NCBI GenBank assembly: GCA_963677015.1
Contig: OY781533.1
Span: 3,224,001 to 3,288,000 of the forward strand
DNA from: G963556115 sp963677015
GTDB lineage: Bacteria; Planctomycetota; SZUA-567
DNA: 64,000 nucleotides
Direction of reading: 5' to 3'
Of this stretch, positions 36,329-45,947 are shown in pieces; position 1 is the first letter of the stretch, and each line of letters begins with the position of its first letter. The position numbers and the translations under genes were made by a program. The notes under the pieces were generated by a model. It was given only the letters and a program-made list of their open reading frames with translations, did not search any database and was not told the origin of the DNA.

Positions 36329-36463
36329 AAAAAAAAGGGTGCCGAACCGTTCATATCACCAACGCCGCCAAGCGTCCATATACAAAACAGCCGGCACCCA
36401 ACTCTTGGGTACTTCGCTGTTTTGTCTGTATATGTAATACAAATTTGGCGGTTTTGGTGATAT
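36329..36463 (-). ncRNA. Structured leader RNA or attenuator
   Basis: On the minus strand two long arms pair: ATATCACCAA, CCGCCAA and ACAAAACAG in plus 36353-36390 with their complements in 36417-36463. A small apical hairpin ACCCAA-CTC-TTGGGT sits at 36396-36410. A competing stem, GGGTGCCG (36337-36344) with CGGCACCC (36392-36399), ends in eight Ts (36329-36336), a terminator form that uses part of the same sequence. Mutually exclusive stems ending at a T run before a gene are the hallmark of an attenuator or riboswitch. It could also be a free-standing small RNA. I match it to no known class. Confidence 0.55.
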
Positions 36464-36599
36464 AACAAAACAAAACTAACTAATTAAAATGTCAAATATT
36501 ATTATAATTACATTTAATAATAATCAAATCAAAATTATATTATGCATTAATAATTTTTAAAAATATGAATGACAACTACATAACAATTTCCCCACATTC

Positions 36600-39500
36600 C
36601 TATCCAACTCTAACTCGTTCATTAATCACATCAATAATCTTTACTATACTAGTAGCAACACTAATTTTACCAGCGAATAACTCCGTAATACTCCCTTGTT
36701 GATTGAACGGATGATCATGCAATACTTTTTTATCAAGCAATCCATTATCAACAATATAATCCACAATTTGTGAAATAAAGTTTATCTGATTACTATTTAA
36801 TGAATTATCACTCAAAAATTTAGAGAATAACTCTTGCGCTGTATTCCTATCAAGTCCTACCAACTTCGCAGCGAACTCTAATAACGGCTGCTCACCAAAC
36901 TCTTTTCTGTAATCCTCCTCACTCCCAAGATCATGCCAAAGAATAGACTCAAGATGTTCAATATCCTTCATTGTCAATTTTTCATTATGCTTCAACTTAT
37001 ACACCACAAAGTCATCCTGATGCTCTTTCAGATACTCTTCAACCTTTTTCCTGTAATTTACAAACTCATTTGTAGAATAATCCCCTTGATTTTCCTGCAC
37101 ATCAAGTACTTCATCGATAAATGAAGCATAATAAGTCACAGCATTCTCCCGCTCAAGCAATGTTATTAACTCCCGCAACGCCACACGCACCTTCTCATGC
37201 TCAAAAACAGTCGCTTCATCCCAGTATTCATCAGTCTGCACCCTCTGAATAATATCAATATTCTGCTGCACCTGTGGAAGATTACCCTTCTCCTCTAGCT
37301 TCCCAGCAGTAAAATATAATTTCCTTTTATTCTTTGGCGCAGGATACTTTTGATCAAGGCATGCAAATTCTATTGCATACATAAGATAGTCAAAACGTTT
37401 CTTAAGTTCATCCTCGACAGACGGTATCACAATCGGCGCGATATGCTCTTTAATATCAGCTAACATCTTATCGCTTATACTATTCCATGCATTCACGTAC
37501 CGATACGCATGAATCTGCTTAACATGCAACCTGGTAATAAGACTAGTATCATCCAGCATATCCACTTCTTTCGCCAACTCTGCAATCAACTCTTTACGAT
37601 AAGCGATGTATTCCTCTTCCTGATAAATATTATGCTCCAAAAGCTTGGCAATCTCTGCCCTGATAATAAACAAACACTCGGACAACGATCTCTGCGATTG
37701 CCCCTCAATTCCTTTGGGATTTTCTCTAAAGAACTCAAAGTTCGAGCAATAATCAAATACCAAAAAAAATCTCTTATTATCATCAACACCGAATAAATCT
37801 GGGCACAACCTTGTTCCACGCCCGATCATCTGATGAAATTTAGCTTTAGACCGTACTCTTTTGAAAAAAACCAGGTTGACAATCGATGGCACATCAATCC
37901 CAGTATCCAGCATATCTACCGATATCGCAATCTGCGGCATGCTCTCCTGATCTTTAAAGTCATCAATAACGTCATCAACATAGTTTATACTATTATAAAC
38001 CGCCTGTGCCAACTTCCCAGCATAATGTGGATACAACTTGTTAAATCTCTCAAGTATAAAATCAGCATGCCGTTGGTTTGCAGCAAAGATAATCGTCTTT
38101 CCTATCTTATCGCCACCCTCAACCTTAATACCCTTCTCCATAAGATCCTGTAACACCATATCAACAGTAGAAGTATTAAACAGTATTTTATTTACCTCAC
38201 TACTACTTATCTCATCAACCTCATCCCCTATCTTGTCTTCCCATTCTTCCTGCTCTTCATCAGAAAGTTCATCATAGGCAAGTCCAGTAGACAAAATCTT
38301 CGTAACCGTCTCCAGCGTATTATAAGGCACCAGATACATATTCTCTATCGCTTCATCCAGCGTATACGCATACGTCGGAACTCCATCTTCAATATCATAG
38401 AACTGATAGGTATTCTTCCCAATGTCACTCTTCGGTGTCGCAGTAAGCCCCAGCAGATATGAATCAAAATACGTAAAAATATCTCTGTACTTCTTATAAA
38501 TAGATCTATGCGATTCATCAATAATAATCAGATCAAAATGTCCAACTGAGAATAACGTAGAACCATCATCCTTCTTCGTCTTATCAATAGCATTCATAAT
38601 TGTCGGATAAGTAGAGAACACCATCCTGCTGTTATGCGGATCATCATTCTTCTCCAGCAGATTACAGATTGTCAAATTCGGTAGTAACCTACTAAAATCC
38701 TTCTTCGCCTGCTTTACCAGCTCCCTTCTATCCGCGAGAAAGAGCACATTCTTCACCCAATTATACTTTGTAAGTACATCAACTATTGATATCGCAGTAC
38801 GCGTCTTCCCAGAACCGGTAGCCATCACTAACAGAGCTTTTCTCTGAGCCCTAGACAGATTATCACAAACAGCCTGAATCGCAGCTTTCTGATAAGGTCT
38901 ATTTGATATATCGTCATTAACCTGTACCGCAGATATATCCTTACGTTCCTTCACCCTCTGCCGATACCAGTCCAGACTATCCCTCGTCGCAATCCCAGAC
39001 ACAATCCTCTCAGGATAGAACGAGTCTTCCCAGAGCCAGTAATCAAATCCATTGGTATAATAAATAAGCGGCCTAATCCCATACTGTTTCTCAAGACAAT
39101 CAGCATACAGCTTCGCCTGCACCTTACCAATCTTCGCATCCTTTGACGCTCTCTTTGCTTCAACTACCGCCAAGGGTTTACCGTCTTGCGCATACAGCAC
39201 ATAATCCACATACCCTACATTAGAAGCATTCGGCATACCGCTAACCTCAACCTCTTCCCGGCAGTTATCCCCAATCACCCAGCCAGCCATTTCCAACGAA
39301 AGATCAATATAAATCTTCCTCGTCTTAAATTCAGATATATCCTCACACGCGAAGTCAACCTTACTCTCATTCTCTACCCTTAACTCAGTAACTTTTTTCC
39401 GCTCTTCTGTACTTCTCAACAGCTCTTCAAGCTTCTTTTTCTCCGCTTCCCACTCAGCCTGTTTCGCCTTAAGCTCTTCCTGTACCGCTTTCGTCTTACG

Positions 39501-39938
39501 TTCATACTCAGCACTGCCAGCCAACAATCCAACATCAAACTTACCCTTATAATTCTCACCGCCATACGCATAAGTAATCCATCGCATAAAGTGAAACAGA
39601 TTCTCAATCGACTTTATACTTTCATCACGCCTCATCGGCATAGACTGATGCGCAGCCTTATTCCCCAGCGTAATAATAAACTTAATCCTCGGAAAGAGTC
39701 TTTCATCTATCATATCTTTAAACTTATAGTCATGAATAAGTGCAGAAAGATTATCCTTATATGGTATTTCCAGACTGCTGTCATGCGCATACATCCATTT
39801 CACCGCCGTCTCCAGCGCTCTCCGAGTCGACAGAGCAGCGATAGCATTAGACACCCCAAGCGCCTTCTCCGCCTCTTCACACAGCGAAGCAATCTCCCTG
39901 AACTTCCCATGCTTCTCTAAAAACCCAAAGTTACTCAT
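36600..39938 (-). CDS. hsdR: Type I restriction enzyme R subunit
   Basis: An 1112-residue restriction and translocation subunit. The N-terminal third has a coiled-coil region (150-200) and the nuclease core (YVDYVLYAQDGKPLAVVEAK, D...ExK type, near residue 245). The helicase follows: Walker A MATGSGKTRTA near 375, DEAD-type box IIIDESHRS near 470 and motif VI QMIGRGTRLCPD. It is complete. It is last of the R-M operon and is separated from hsdS by the SIR2/HEPN pair. I start at the ATG preceded by GAGGGA. Confidence 0.95.
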   Translation of the reverse strand: MSNFGFLEKHGKFREIASLCEEAEKALGVSNAIAALSTRRALETAVKWMYAHDSSLEIPYKDNLSALIHDYKFKDMIDERLFPRIKFIITLGNKAAHQSMPMRRDESIKSIENLFHFMRWITYAYGGENYKGKFDVGLLAGSAEYERKTKAVQEELKAKQAEWEAEKKKLEELLRSTEERKKVTELRVENESKVDFACEDISEFKTRKIYIDLSLEMAGWVIGDNCREEVEVSGMPNASNVGYVDYVLYAQDGKPLAVVEAKRASKDAKIGKVQAKLYADCLEKQYGIRPLIYYTNGFDYWLWEDSFYPERIVSGIATRDSLDWYRQRVKERKDISAVQVNDDISNRPYQKAAIQAVCDNLSRAQRKALLVMATGSGKTRTAISIVDVLTKYNWVKNVLFLADRRELVKQAKKDFSRLLPNLTICNLLEKNDDPHNSRMVFSTYPTIMNAIDKTKKDDGSTLFSVGHFDLIIIDESHRSIYKKYRDIFTYFDSYLLGLTATPKSDIGKNTYQFYDIEDGVPTYAYTLDEAIENMYLVPYNTLETVTKILSTGLAYDELSDEEQEEWEDKIGDEVDEISSSEVNKILFNTSTVDMVLQDLMEKGIKVEGGDKIGKTIIFAANQRHADFILERFNKLYPHYAGKLAQAVYNSINYVDDVIDDFKDQESMPQIAISVDMLDTGIDVPSIVNLVFFKRVRSKAKFHQMIGRGTRLCPDLFGVDDNKRFFLVFDYCSNFEFFRENPKGIEGQSQRSLSECLFIIRAEIAKLLEHNIYQEEEYIAYRKELIAELAKEVDMLDDTSLITRLHVKQIHAYRYVNAWNSISDKMLADIKEHIAPIVIPSVEDELKKRFDYLMYAIEFACLDQKYPAPKNKRKLYFTAGKLEEKGNLPQVQQNIDIIQRVQTDEYWDEATVFEHEKVRVALRELITLLERENAVTYYASFIDEVLDVQENQGDYSTNEFVNYRKKVEEYLKEHQDDFVVYKLKHNEKLTMKDIEHLESILWHDLGSEEDYRKEFGEQPLLEFAAKLVGLDRNTAQELFSKFLSDNSLNSNQINFISQIVDYIVDNGLLDKKVLHDHPFNQQGSITELFAGKISVATSIVKIIDVINERVRVG

Positions 39939-40080
39939 ATCTATCCCTCTTACACAACACACGACACTATATTAACACCTCAACCTCTTAAACCGAATGG
40001 GGCTACTCGACCGATGTTCGGCTGACACCACAAACCCCAGCAAAAGGTGTCCGTTTGATCACATTAGCTAAAGATTACGT

Positions 40081-41124
40081 TTAATAAACTCGCCAAATTG
40101 ACGGGTCAGCTTTTACAAATTCTTCAAATTTATCGAAACTTAAAACTCTAGTCCTTGTATCCAACCCTTTTTGTAAGACATCCCTTGTTCGTTGTCTTGC
40201 TTTTTGATCAGGATTTACAACAACAAGAGATTTTAAATGATGCGGCTTTATACTAGTTCTAAATAATGCCGTCGAATGCATATCTGTTAATGGTAATGAA
40301 TATCCAATAAAAATAACATGCTCAGCTTGTTTAATCGCTTTTGCAGAATATTTCCATAAAACAGAAAAAACACCTTTATCATATGACTTGTGCCATTCAG
40401 GTGGTATAATTGTAAATTTAAGTTGCTTATTTATTGGTACATAAGGGTTTTTTTTCAATATTACTTTTGTCATATCAACTGACGGATCAAAGTCAAAATG
40501 CAACGATCCATGTACTTTATATAACATAACAGTATCAGCTTTATCAGCTTTAACAGTAGGTTGCCAATAATCATCACCTTCAATTAACTTACCTCCTCGC
40601 CCTGGAGAAAAGCCATATCCATAATGGGCATTCCATTTACCATCACCCTTATTTTTTAAAGCAAAATCAAGAAGACAGTCATAATTAAAACTTATAATTT
40701 GATCATTTGAGTTCAAAATTCTAGAAACAAAATTTCTATGAACACAACATTTTTTCTGTTCAAAACCATTTTTCCTTTTAACAGTCAAAGCCTCACGTAA
40801 TATTAATTGAATTGTCTTCAACAGACGTTCTCGTTTTTTTAACAATTCCGCTTTACGAAAATATCTATTATCACCTGTGACTTCAATCATTTTTATCGTA
40901 TGCTCTAATGTTGAAAATACCGTTTCCATGGTAACATTAAAATTTTGTCCAAAAATATCTACAACATCGTTAATTACAGTATCAATTATCGATTTCTTAG
41001 TATTTTTTACCTTTTGCAACTGAGTAAAAAAATCTCCATCCAATGGTGGTAAACATGGGTTCTTTAAAGAATCAACAAAACTAGCTCCTCTTGTTGCTCC
41101 AGCACCAAATACAAATAAAGCCAT
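40081..41124 (-). CDS. SIR2-like NADase-type protein
   Basis: A 347-residue SIR2-like domain protein. It has an NAD-binding start, FVFGAGATRGASF (residues 4-16), the acid/amide site SFNYDCLLD (N147), and YKVHGSLHF with the catalytic His (H205). FIGYSLPLTDMH is the usual C-terminal Rossmann strand. In defence systems such domains deplete NAD+ during infection. Its ATG overlaps the stop of the HEPN gene by one base, so the two are co-translated as a pair inside the R-M operon. Confidence 0.85.
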   Translation of the reverse strand: MALFVFGAGATRGASFVDSLKNPCLPPLDGDFFTQLQKVKNTKKSIIDTVINDVVDIFGQNFNVTMETVFSTLEHTIKMIEVTGDNRYFRKAELLKKRERLLKTIQLILREALTVKRKNGFEQKKCCVHRNFVSRILNSNDQIISFNYDCLLDFALKNKGDGKWNAHYGYGFSPGRGGKLIEGDDYWQPTVKADKADTVMLYKVHGSLHFDFDPSVDMTKVILKKNPYVPINKQLKFTIIPPEWHKSYDKGVFSVLWKYSAKAIKQAEHVIFIGYSLPLTDMHSTALFRTSIKPHHLKSLVVVNPDQKARQRTRDVLQKGLDTRTRVLSFDKFEEFVKADPSIWRVY

Positions 41125-41966
41125 TATTTAATCCCTTCCGCCTTATCCAATTTCCTGTGCACATATGATATCGTAGAAATAATCTCAAGTGCATCCTGTT
41201 CACTCAAATCCCAGTCATCTTTTGACTCATGTGCCAACGGATTCCTTACGACACCATACAAACCAGATACAAGTTTAATAAATCCTTTTTGCTCTCCTAT
41301 TTCAGTGTCTGTTTTCAAGCTATTGATTTTTATAAGCGGCTGTTTCACCGTAAATGCTGATTCAATCAGATTTACCCCATCACCTTCAAGCCCTGACAAG
41401 TCCCTTACCCTCTTGCTTATACTCTTCATTGCTTCAAGCACAGTGTAAAAATAATTATCCGAAATTATCTCAAACAAGCTACATTCAATAATTATACTGT
41501 GAGTATTTCTATCCTCGAGCTTTCCTTTAAATCTATTTGCTCTCTCTATTGCTTCTTTTAATGTAGTAGCTTTAGCAGAACGAACAATCTTGCCTGACTC
41601 ATTAACAGCATACCCTTCAAGAGCTAACACGGCATTCAACTTACTTCTTCTCTCTTCAAATTTACTACGATCTTTAGTATATTGCGCCGGATTCATAACA
41701 TAATTAATTAATGAAATCACATGATTACCACACTGATATTTATTGCTAAAATTAGCCAAGGCGTTATACAGACGATCACGCTTATTAATAGAATTATAAA
41801 ATCCAGGAGGTGCTTTAGTAATGCTATCAGGAATCTGTAAATTCCCTAAAGCAAAATCAATTTCTTTATTGGTCAATCCTTCACTTGTATCACCAATAAT
41901 ATCTGACACAGTTCTTAATAGCTGCGAAGAAAACAGAGGTATTAGATTATTAGTTTTTATAGCCAT
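41124..41966 (-). CDS. HEPN-type (Ymh/TIGR02391-like) protein
   Basis: A 280-residue protein. Residues 150-275 form a Ymh-like domain with the HEPN signature VVRNPLAHES (R241-x4-H246), which in active members makes an RNase. The N-terminal 145 residues are helical and unassigned. Coupled translation with the SIR2-like gene suggests a two-protein abortive-infection or toxin-antitoxin unit. Which of the two is sensor or toxin cannot be told from sequence. Confidence 0.72.
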   Translation of the reverse strand: MAIKTNNLIPLFSSQLLRTVSDIIGDTSEGLTNKEIDFALGNLQIPDSITKAPPGFYNSINKRDRLYNALANFSNKYQCGNHVISLINYVMNPAQYTKDRSKFEERRSKLNAVLALEGYAVNESGKIVRSAKATTLKEAIERANRFKGKLEDRNTHSIIIECSLFEIISDNYFYTVLEAMKSISKRVRDLSGLEGDGVNLIESAFTVKQPLIKINSLKTDTEIGEQKGFIKLVSGLYGVVRNPLAHESKDDWDLSEQDALEIISTISYVHRKLDKAEGIK

Positions 41967-42104
41967 TAACTACTCCTAATAACATTTTCATTCACCCACA
42001 AAATTCATATCACTCAGATATTCCTAATAACAATCAAGCAAAACATACAGCCTCAAACCAGAGAACTTGACAAAACTCTTCTTCCACTGCAGTTCTGCTT
42101 CTTT

Positions 42105-42278
42105 CTAAATGCGCAACCGAGTCTTAATCCCTTCAACTCCAGCTCTGATCTTCTCCTCTTTCTCTGAGTCAATTATCACACCCGCAATAATAAAGTACTC
42201 CGAAGCACCATCCTTCTCATGCTCAAGATCAGTATTCCCACATTCATCAAGGTACAAACTCTTAGCCACAGTACTCAC
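42105..42278 (-). pseudogene. DUF3800 protein remnant
   Basis: A GTG-started frame giving VSTVAKSLYLDECGNTDLEH and later YFIIAGVIIDSEKEEK, the conserved start of DUF3800 proteins. It hits a TAG after 57 codons. The same frame continues for a further 20-30 codons (KEAELQWKKSFVKFS), which shows that a longer gene has decayed. It sits between hsdS and the HEPN gene. Confidence 0.65.
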
Positions 42279-42290
42279 AACCCAACTCCA

Positions 42291-43478
42291 TTATAACTCC
42301 CCATTAAACGCTCTCTGCATCAACGCCTCAAAATTATCCTCAAGCTCACACAGGGATTTCTGCATTCTTTCCTTCTCTGCTTCGATTGCTGCTACACGTT
42401 TGGCAAAGGTGTTTTGGAGGGCGAGTGGTGGACAAGGCACCTTAAACATACTGATCTGTTCTTTAGTTATTGCCTCTCTTGTTGCACCGCCACTTGTTGC
42501 AATTGAATATAAATATTGCTTATATGTATGATTTATTATTGTATGCAGTAAGTATACTGAATTAATTTTTCCTTTATCTAAACGAATAATTGATACATGC
42601 TGATTTACCCTAGCAGGTAAAACATCTGTTGGCACTATTGCACACCTAGTCACAGAAGCACCAGTAATATTAAGTAACACATCATTTTCTTTAATTATCA
42701 CATTAGAAAGCCTATTCGCTTGTTCATCATTAATATATGCCAACTCATTATATACAAATCTATTATCATAAATATTCATACTTCTTATTAAGCTAATTCC
42801 TTCACTTTGATAAGCTTCTTTTCCACCTCTTGGAGTTGCTCCACTTCCTATTTTACTTGTCACATCTCCAAGGTTTACACAATCCCATCCCATAGGATTA
42901 GTCACAGGATCTCCAAACATATCATAAAACAAACTCTTAACCAGCTCATCCATCTCAGCAAGCTGCTCCTTACGCTTATCAATCAACCCCTGCGCTCCAT
43001 CCAACACCCCAACAATCCGCTCTTGCTCTGGAAGTAGAGGGAGTGGAATTTTAATATTTTTTAAAATTGCACCTGATATGTTTGGCTGTGCTCCTCCAAC
43101 TCCCTGAGCAATTAAATTTATCTTATGCGAACACATAAAACTATATAAAAATTCTGGTAATATTGCATCACATGGTAATATTGCTCCACAAGCCTGATTC
43201 GTAGCTGCTTCAATTCCCAAAATACTACAATTTCCAATTGTTGCCCCATATAATGCAATAAGTACTGTATTAGCAGGAAATAGCTTTGCAGATGAATTAT
43301 TCAAACCATCCTGAGTAATATACTCATCTGGCTCAAAAATATATTTACTTTTAAGATCACCAGTTTTTACCCAAGGAATATTTCCATTATCGTAGTATTC
43401 TCCATTTATCCTACTAGGGGTACCACCTGATGTAATCGTTGCGAAGTCCCCAAGTTTTACTATTTCCCATTTATTCAT
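42291..43478 (-). CDS. hsdS: Type I restriction-modification specificity subunit
   Basis: A 395-residue specificity subunit with two target-recognition domains. Each starts with a matching segment: KLGDFATITSGGTPSR near residue 10 and LGDVTSKIGSGATPRGG near residue 205. Two helical spacers (PEQERIVGVLDGAQ near 150 and ALQNTFAKRVAAIEAE near 360) set their distance. It defines a bipartite DNA target. It is complete and starts 4 bases after the second membrane gene. Confidence 0.93.
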   Translation of the reverse strand: MNKWEIVKLGDFATITSGGTPSRINGEYYDNGNIPWVKTGDLKSKYIFEPDEYITQDGLNNSSAKLFPANTVLIALYGATIGNCSILGIEAATNQACGAILPCDAILPEFLYSFMCSHKINLIAQGVGGAQPNISGAILKNIKIPLPLLPEQERIVGVLDGAQGLIDKRKEQLAEMDELVKSLFYDMFGDPVTNPMGWDCVNLGDVTSKIGSGATPRGGKEAYQSEGISLIRSMNIYDNRFVYNELAYINDEQANRLSNVIIKENDVLLNITGASVTRCAIVPTDVLPARVNQHVSIIRLDKGKINSVYLLHTIINHTYKQYLYSIATSGGATREAITKEQISMFKVPCPPLALQNTFAKRVAAIEAEKERMQKSLCELEDNFEALMQRAFNGEL

Positions 43479-43482
43479 TTAT

Positions 43483-44607
43483 TTAAACTCTCTTCTGCAA
43501 GTTTTTTTGACGCTCTTTTTTATACTTTTTCAGATCAATTTTAAGGGTTGGGTTATTTTCCAAAATTTCAACCAAAAACAAATAATCCGTACTATAATCA
43601 TCAAACTCAAACTCAGAATCCTTAACATAATCAGGATTAGAAAAATATTCTTTCCATGAAATTACAGATTTATTTACATGTCCCTTAGTACTATCGTAAA
43701 TATGACTAGCCAGATTATTTGTAACAATAAACTTCGATTTACAAAAAGTAATAAGACTTATTTCATTACCATCTACTGCAGTATTTATATCTTCAATAAG
43801 ACAACCCAACTCTTCAAGCTTACAATGAATCCCCCAAATACATTTACTAGGGTTATTACTAATACTATCTGATATTAATGAATCATGACAAGAAATTAAA
43901 TTTTCCACTAGAATATTATCAACTTCATCATATTCATGATATATACGTTTTATATTTAACCAAGCTTTAAAACACGTGAAATTTTTATCTTTAACATTTA
44001 TTAAAAAAAACTTGATCTCTCTAAAATTAACATTAATGTTAAATTCTTGATTACGCATCAAACGCGCAAGACGATTTATTCCATATTGGCGATTTTTTTC
44101 ATCCTGTATTAACTCAAAAACATCTTCAAGCCTAGCGGCTTCCATAACTGCCTTTTTTATACTTTGTTCATGTTTGGAAGACTCTTTATCATTATGTCTC
44201 CAAATCCATAACACCCAAAAATATGGTGCAAGAATAATTGGTATAATAGACGCATGAGTGCTCATCATCATAACAATTGCTTGTTGGAATGTAAATCCAG
44301 CTAAGCTCCAGAACGGCTGATCAGGTAAACTTCCACTAAAATATGCCCTACCAGAATCATCTACCTGTATACTATTTATAAGGTCAAGATAGTCATCAAC
44401 AACAAATTCCGCTTTATAACAAGTTGACAAATATGACAAATATAAATATACCATGCAACCAATCCCAAACATTACAAATGTTGCTATAACATTATGCTTA
44501 CGCCCAAGCCTACCCAACCATGCTAATGGTCTATTTACATATTTACTATATGTTTGTCGGAACCAATCTCTAATTACTGTCATTTCATTAATTATTTTCT
44601 TTAACAA
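43483..44607 (-). CDS. Membrane protein embedded in the R-M operon, second paralogue
   Basis: A 374-residue protein with membrane segments at about 40-61 and 118-137. The second ends in PYFWVLWIWRHNDKE, a motif shared with the neighbour at 44625. A cytoplasmic helical region of some 235 residues follows. The post-membrane segment (EDVFELIQDEKNRQYGINRL) recalls the short helical module ahead of pentapeptide repeats in some membrane proteins, but no pentapeptides are present. Function unknown; its place between hsdM and hsdS suggests an accessory to the restriction system or a second defence unit. Confidence 0.65.
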   Translation of the reverse strand: MLKKIINEMTVIRDWFRQTYSKYVNRPLAWLGRLGRKHNVIATFVMFGIGCMVYLYLSYLSTCYKAEFVVDDYLDLINSIQVDDSGRAYFSGSLPDQPFWSLAGFTFQQAIVMMMSTHASIIPIILAPYFWVLWIWRHNDKESSKHEQSIKKAVMEAARLEDVFELIQDEKNRQYGINRLARLMRNQEFNINVNFREIKFFLINVKDKNFTCFKAWLNIKRIYHEYDEVDNILVENLISCHDSLISDSISNNPSKCIWGIHCKLEELGCLIEDINTAVDGNEISLITFCKSKFIVTNNLASHIYDSTKGHVNKSVISWKEYFSNPDYVKDSEFEFDDYSTDYLFLVEILENNPTLKIDLKKYKKERQKNLQKRV

Positions 44608-44624
44608 TCATAAAACAATACAAA

Positions 44625-45947
44625 CTAAATAATCTCAAGTGTTTTATTTTTCTTCAAATTCATAATAAAAGCTTCATGAGATTCTGATAGATTAGAGTTC
44701 AATATAAACTTACAATCTTTCGCCAATTTTTCATCTTTTAATAAATCCATAACCTCCTTGTTCGCACCATGATGACTATTTACAATCCGACAATTATTAA
44801 ATGAAACTTTCCAAGTGTCATCATAATAAAAATGATACCATTTAGACATATTATTTAAATCCTCAAGACAAAGTTCACAGTTATATAAGATCTTATTTAC
44901 TAAATTTTTACTACCTAAATTGTTTTGAAAAGAGCATAAGTCATCCCATTTTATATCTTCAATTTTGATAATATACTTTGCCGTGTGCTTAGTAATAATT
45001 ATAAATTTTCTTTGTAATTCTAATACAGCAAGGAAGGCGACACTTCTTATTCGCTTAACTCTAACACCTTTTTGCTTTTCATATTCAGCCCCGCACTCTT
45101 CTCCGTTTTCATTTTCAATAATTATTTCTTTAGCATTTATAAGAGCACAAATTGCTTGTTCACAATAAAACTCGAATTTCTTTTTTTTCTTATATTGAAA
45201 CCAATTATCACTTGATAATTTCCTTGGTTCAAATCTACCAAGAAATTCATCTAACTTGTATATTCCTGTAGCTAACAAGCTATCGGAATTAGATCCTAAC
45301 ATCTCGAGAATACGATTAAATTCATTATATTCATCCAATTGCTGTTCTCTAGATTTTGCATTTTCTTTATCATTATGACGCCAGACCCATAATACCCAAA
45401 AGTAAGGTGCTAAAATAATTGTTAATATAGATGTTGGGTTGCTTATAATTATTCCTATAAGACTTTGAGCATCCTTAATGGATTTTAAAATACTTTGAGG
45501 AAAATCTAGTCCCATAACAATATCACTTTTTTCAAAAGAATAAATTGATATTGACTTAAAAATATAAAAAATTACTACCCCCCAGCATAACCCACAAAAC
45601 GTAAAAATTACGGGGTGCTTTCTAAATATTGAATATACTAATAAATGAACTTTTAAAGGATATATCAATAGCAACAGAAATAGCAGCGCTTTATAATTAT
45701 TTACAACATAATCATACTCTTTATAAATAAACAAAACTGCATCAAAACTCTCATAGTTTAGCATTAATAAACAAGCTACACTAAATGAGATAAACAGAGC
45801 AAGCATTCCTAGAAATATATTTAACAATAAATGTTGATTTATATAACTATAAACAATCATTACACGATCAGTCAATTCTGCTAATAAATTTGTTACTTTT
45901 AAAAAATATTTTTCCGGTTTATTGAAATTCCTTGAGTTATCACCCAT
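44625..45947 (-). CDS. Membrane protein embedded in the R-M operon, first paralogue
   Basis: A 440-residue protein with four membrane segments (about 40-62, 86-106, 112-131, 172-190). The last carries PYFWVLWVWRHNDKE, nearly the same as the next gene. A large cytoplasmic part follows, with a module (LEMLGSNSDSLLATGIYKLD) that resembles the AIELLG..GIYALE module of pentapeptide-repeat membrane proteins. Its start overlaps the hsdM stop by 8 bases. Function unknown. The two paralogues may act as a hetero-oligomer. Confidence 0.65.
   Translation of the reverse strand: MGDNSRNFNKPEKYFLKVTNLLAELTDRVMIVYSYINQHLLLNIFLGMLALFISFSVACLLMLNYESFDAVLFIYKEYDYVVNNYKALLFLLLLIYPLKVHLLVYSIFRKHPVIFTFCGLCWGVVIFYIFKSISIYSFEKSDIVMGLDFPQSILKSIKDAQSLIGIIISNPTSILTIILAPYFWVLWVWRHNDKENAKSREQQLDEYNEFNRILEMLGSNSDSLLATGIYKLDEFLGRFEPRKLSSDNWFQYKKKKKFEFYCEQAICALINAKEIIIENENGEECGAEYEKQKGVRVKRIRSVAFLAVLELQRKFIIITKHTAKYIIKIEDIKWDDLCSFQNNLGSKNLVNKILYNCELCLEDLNNMSKWYHFYYDDTWKVSFNNCRIVNSHHGANKEVMDLLKDEKLAKDCKFILNSNLSESHEAFIMNLKKNKTLEII

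Noticed and set aside
36329..36463. Retron non-coding RNA
   Set aside because: The long inverted repeats recall msr-msd, but no reverse transcriptase gene is in the window.
42109..42531. Plus-strand frame of 140 codons
   Set aside because: It is antisense to the hsdS end and the DUF3800 relic, has no ribosome-binding site and its composition matches a shadow frame.
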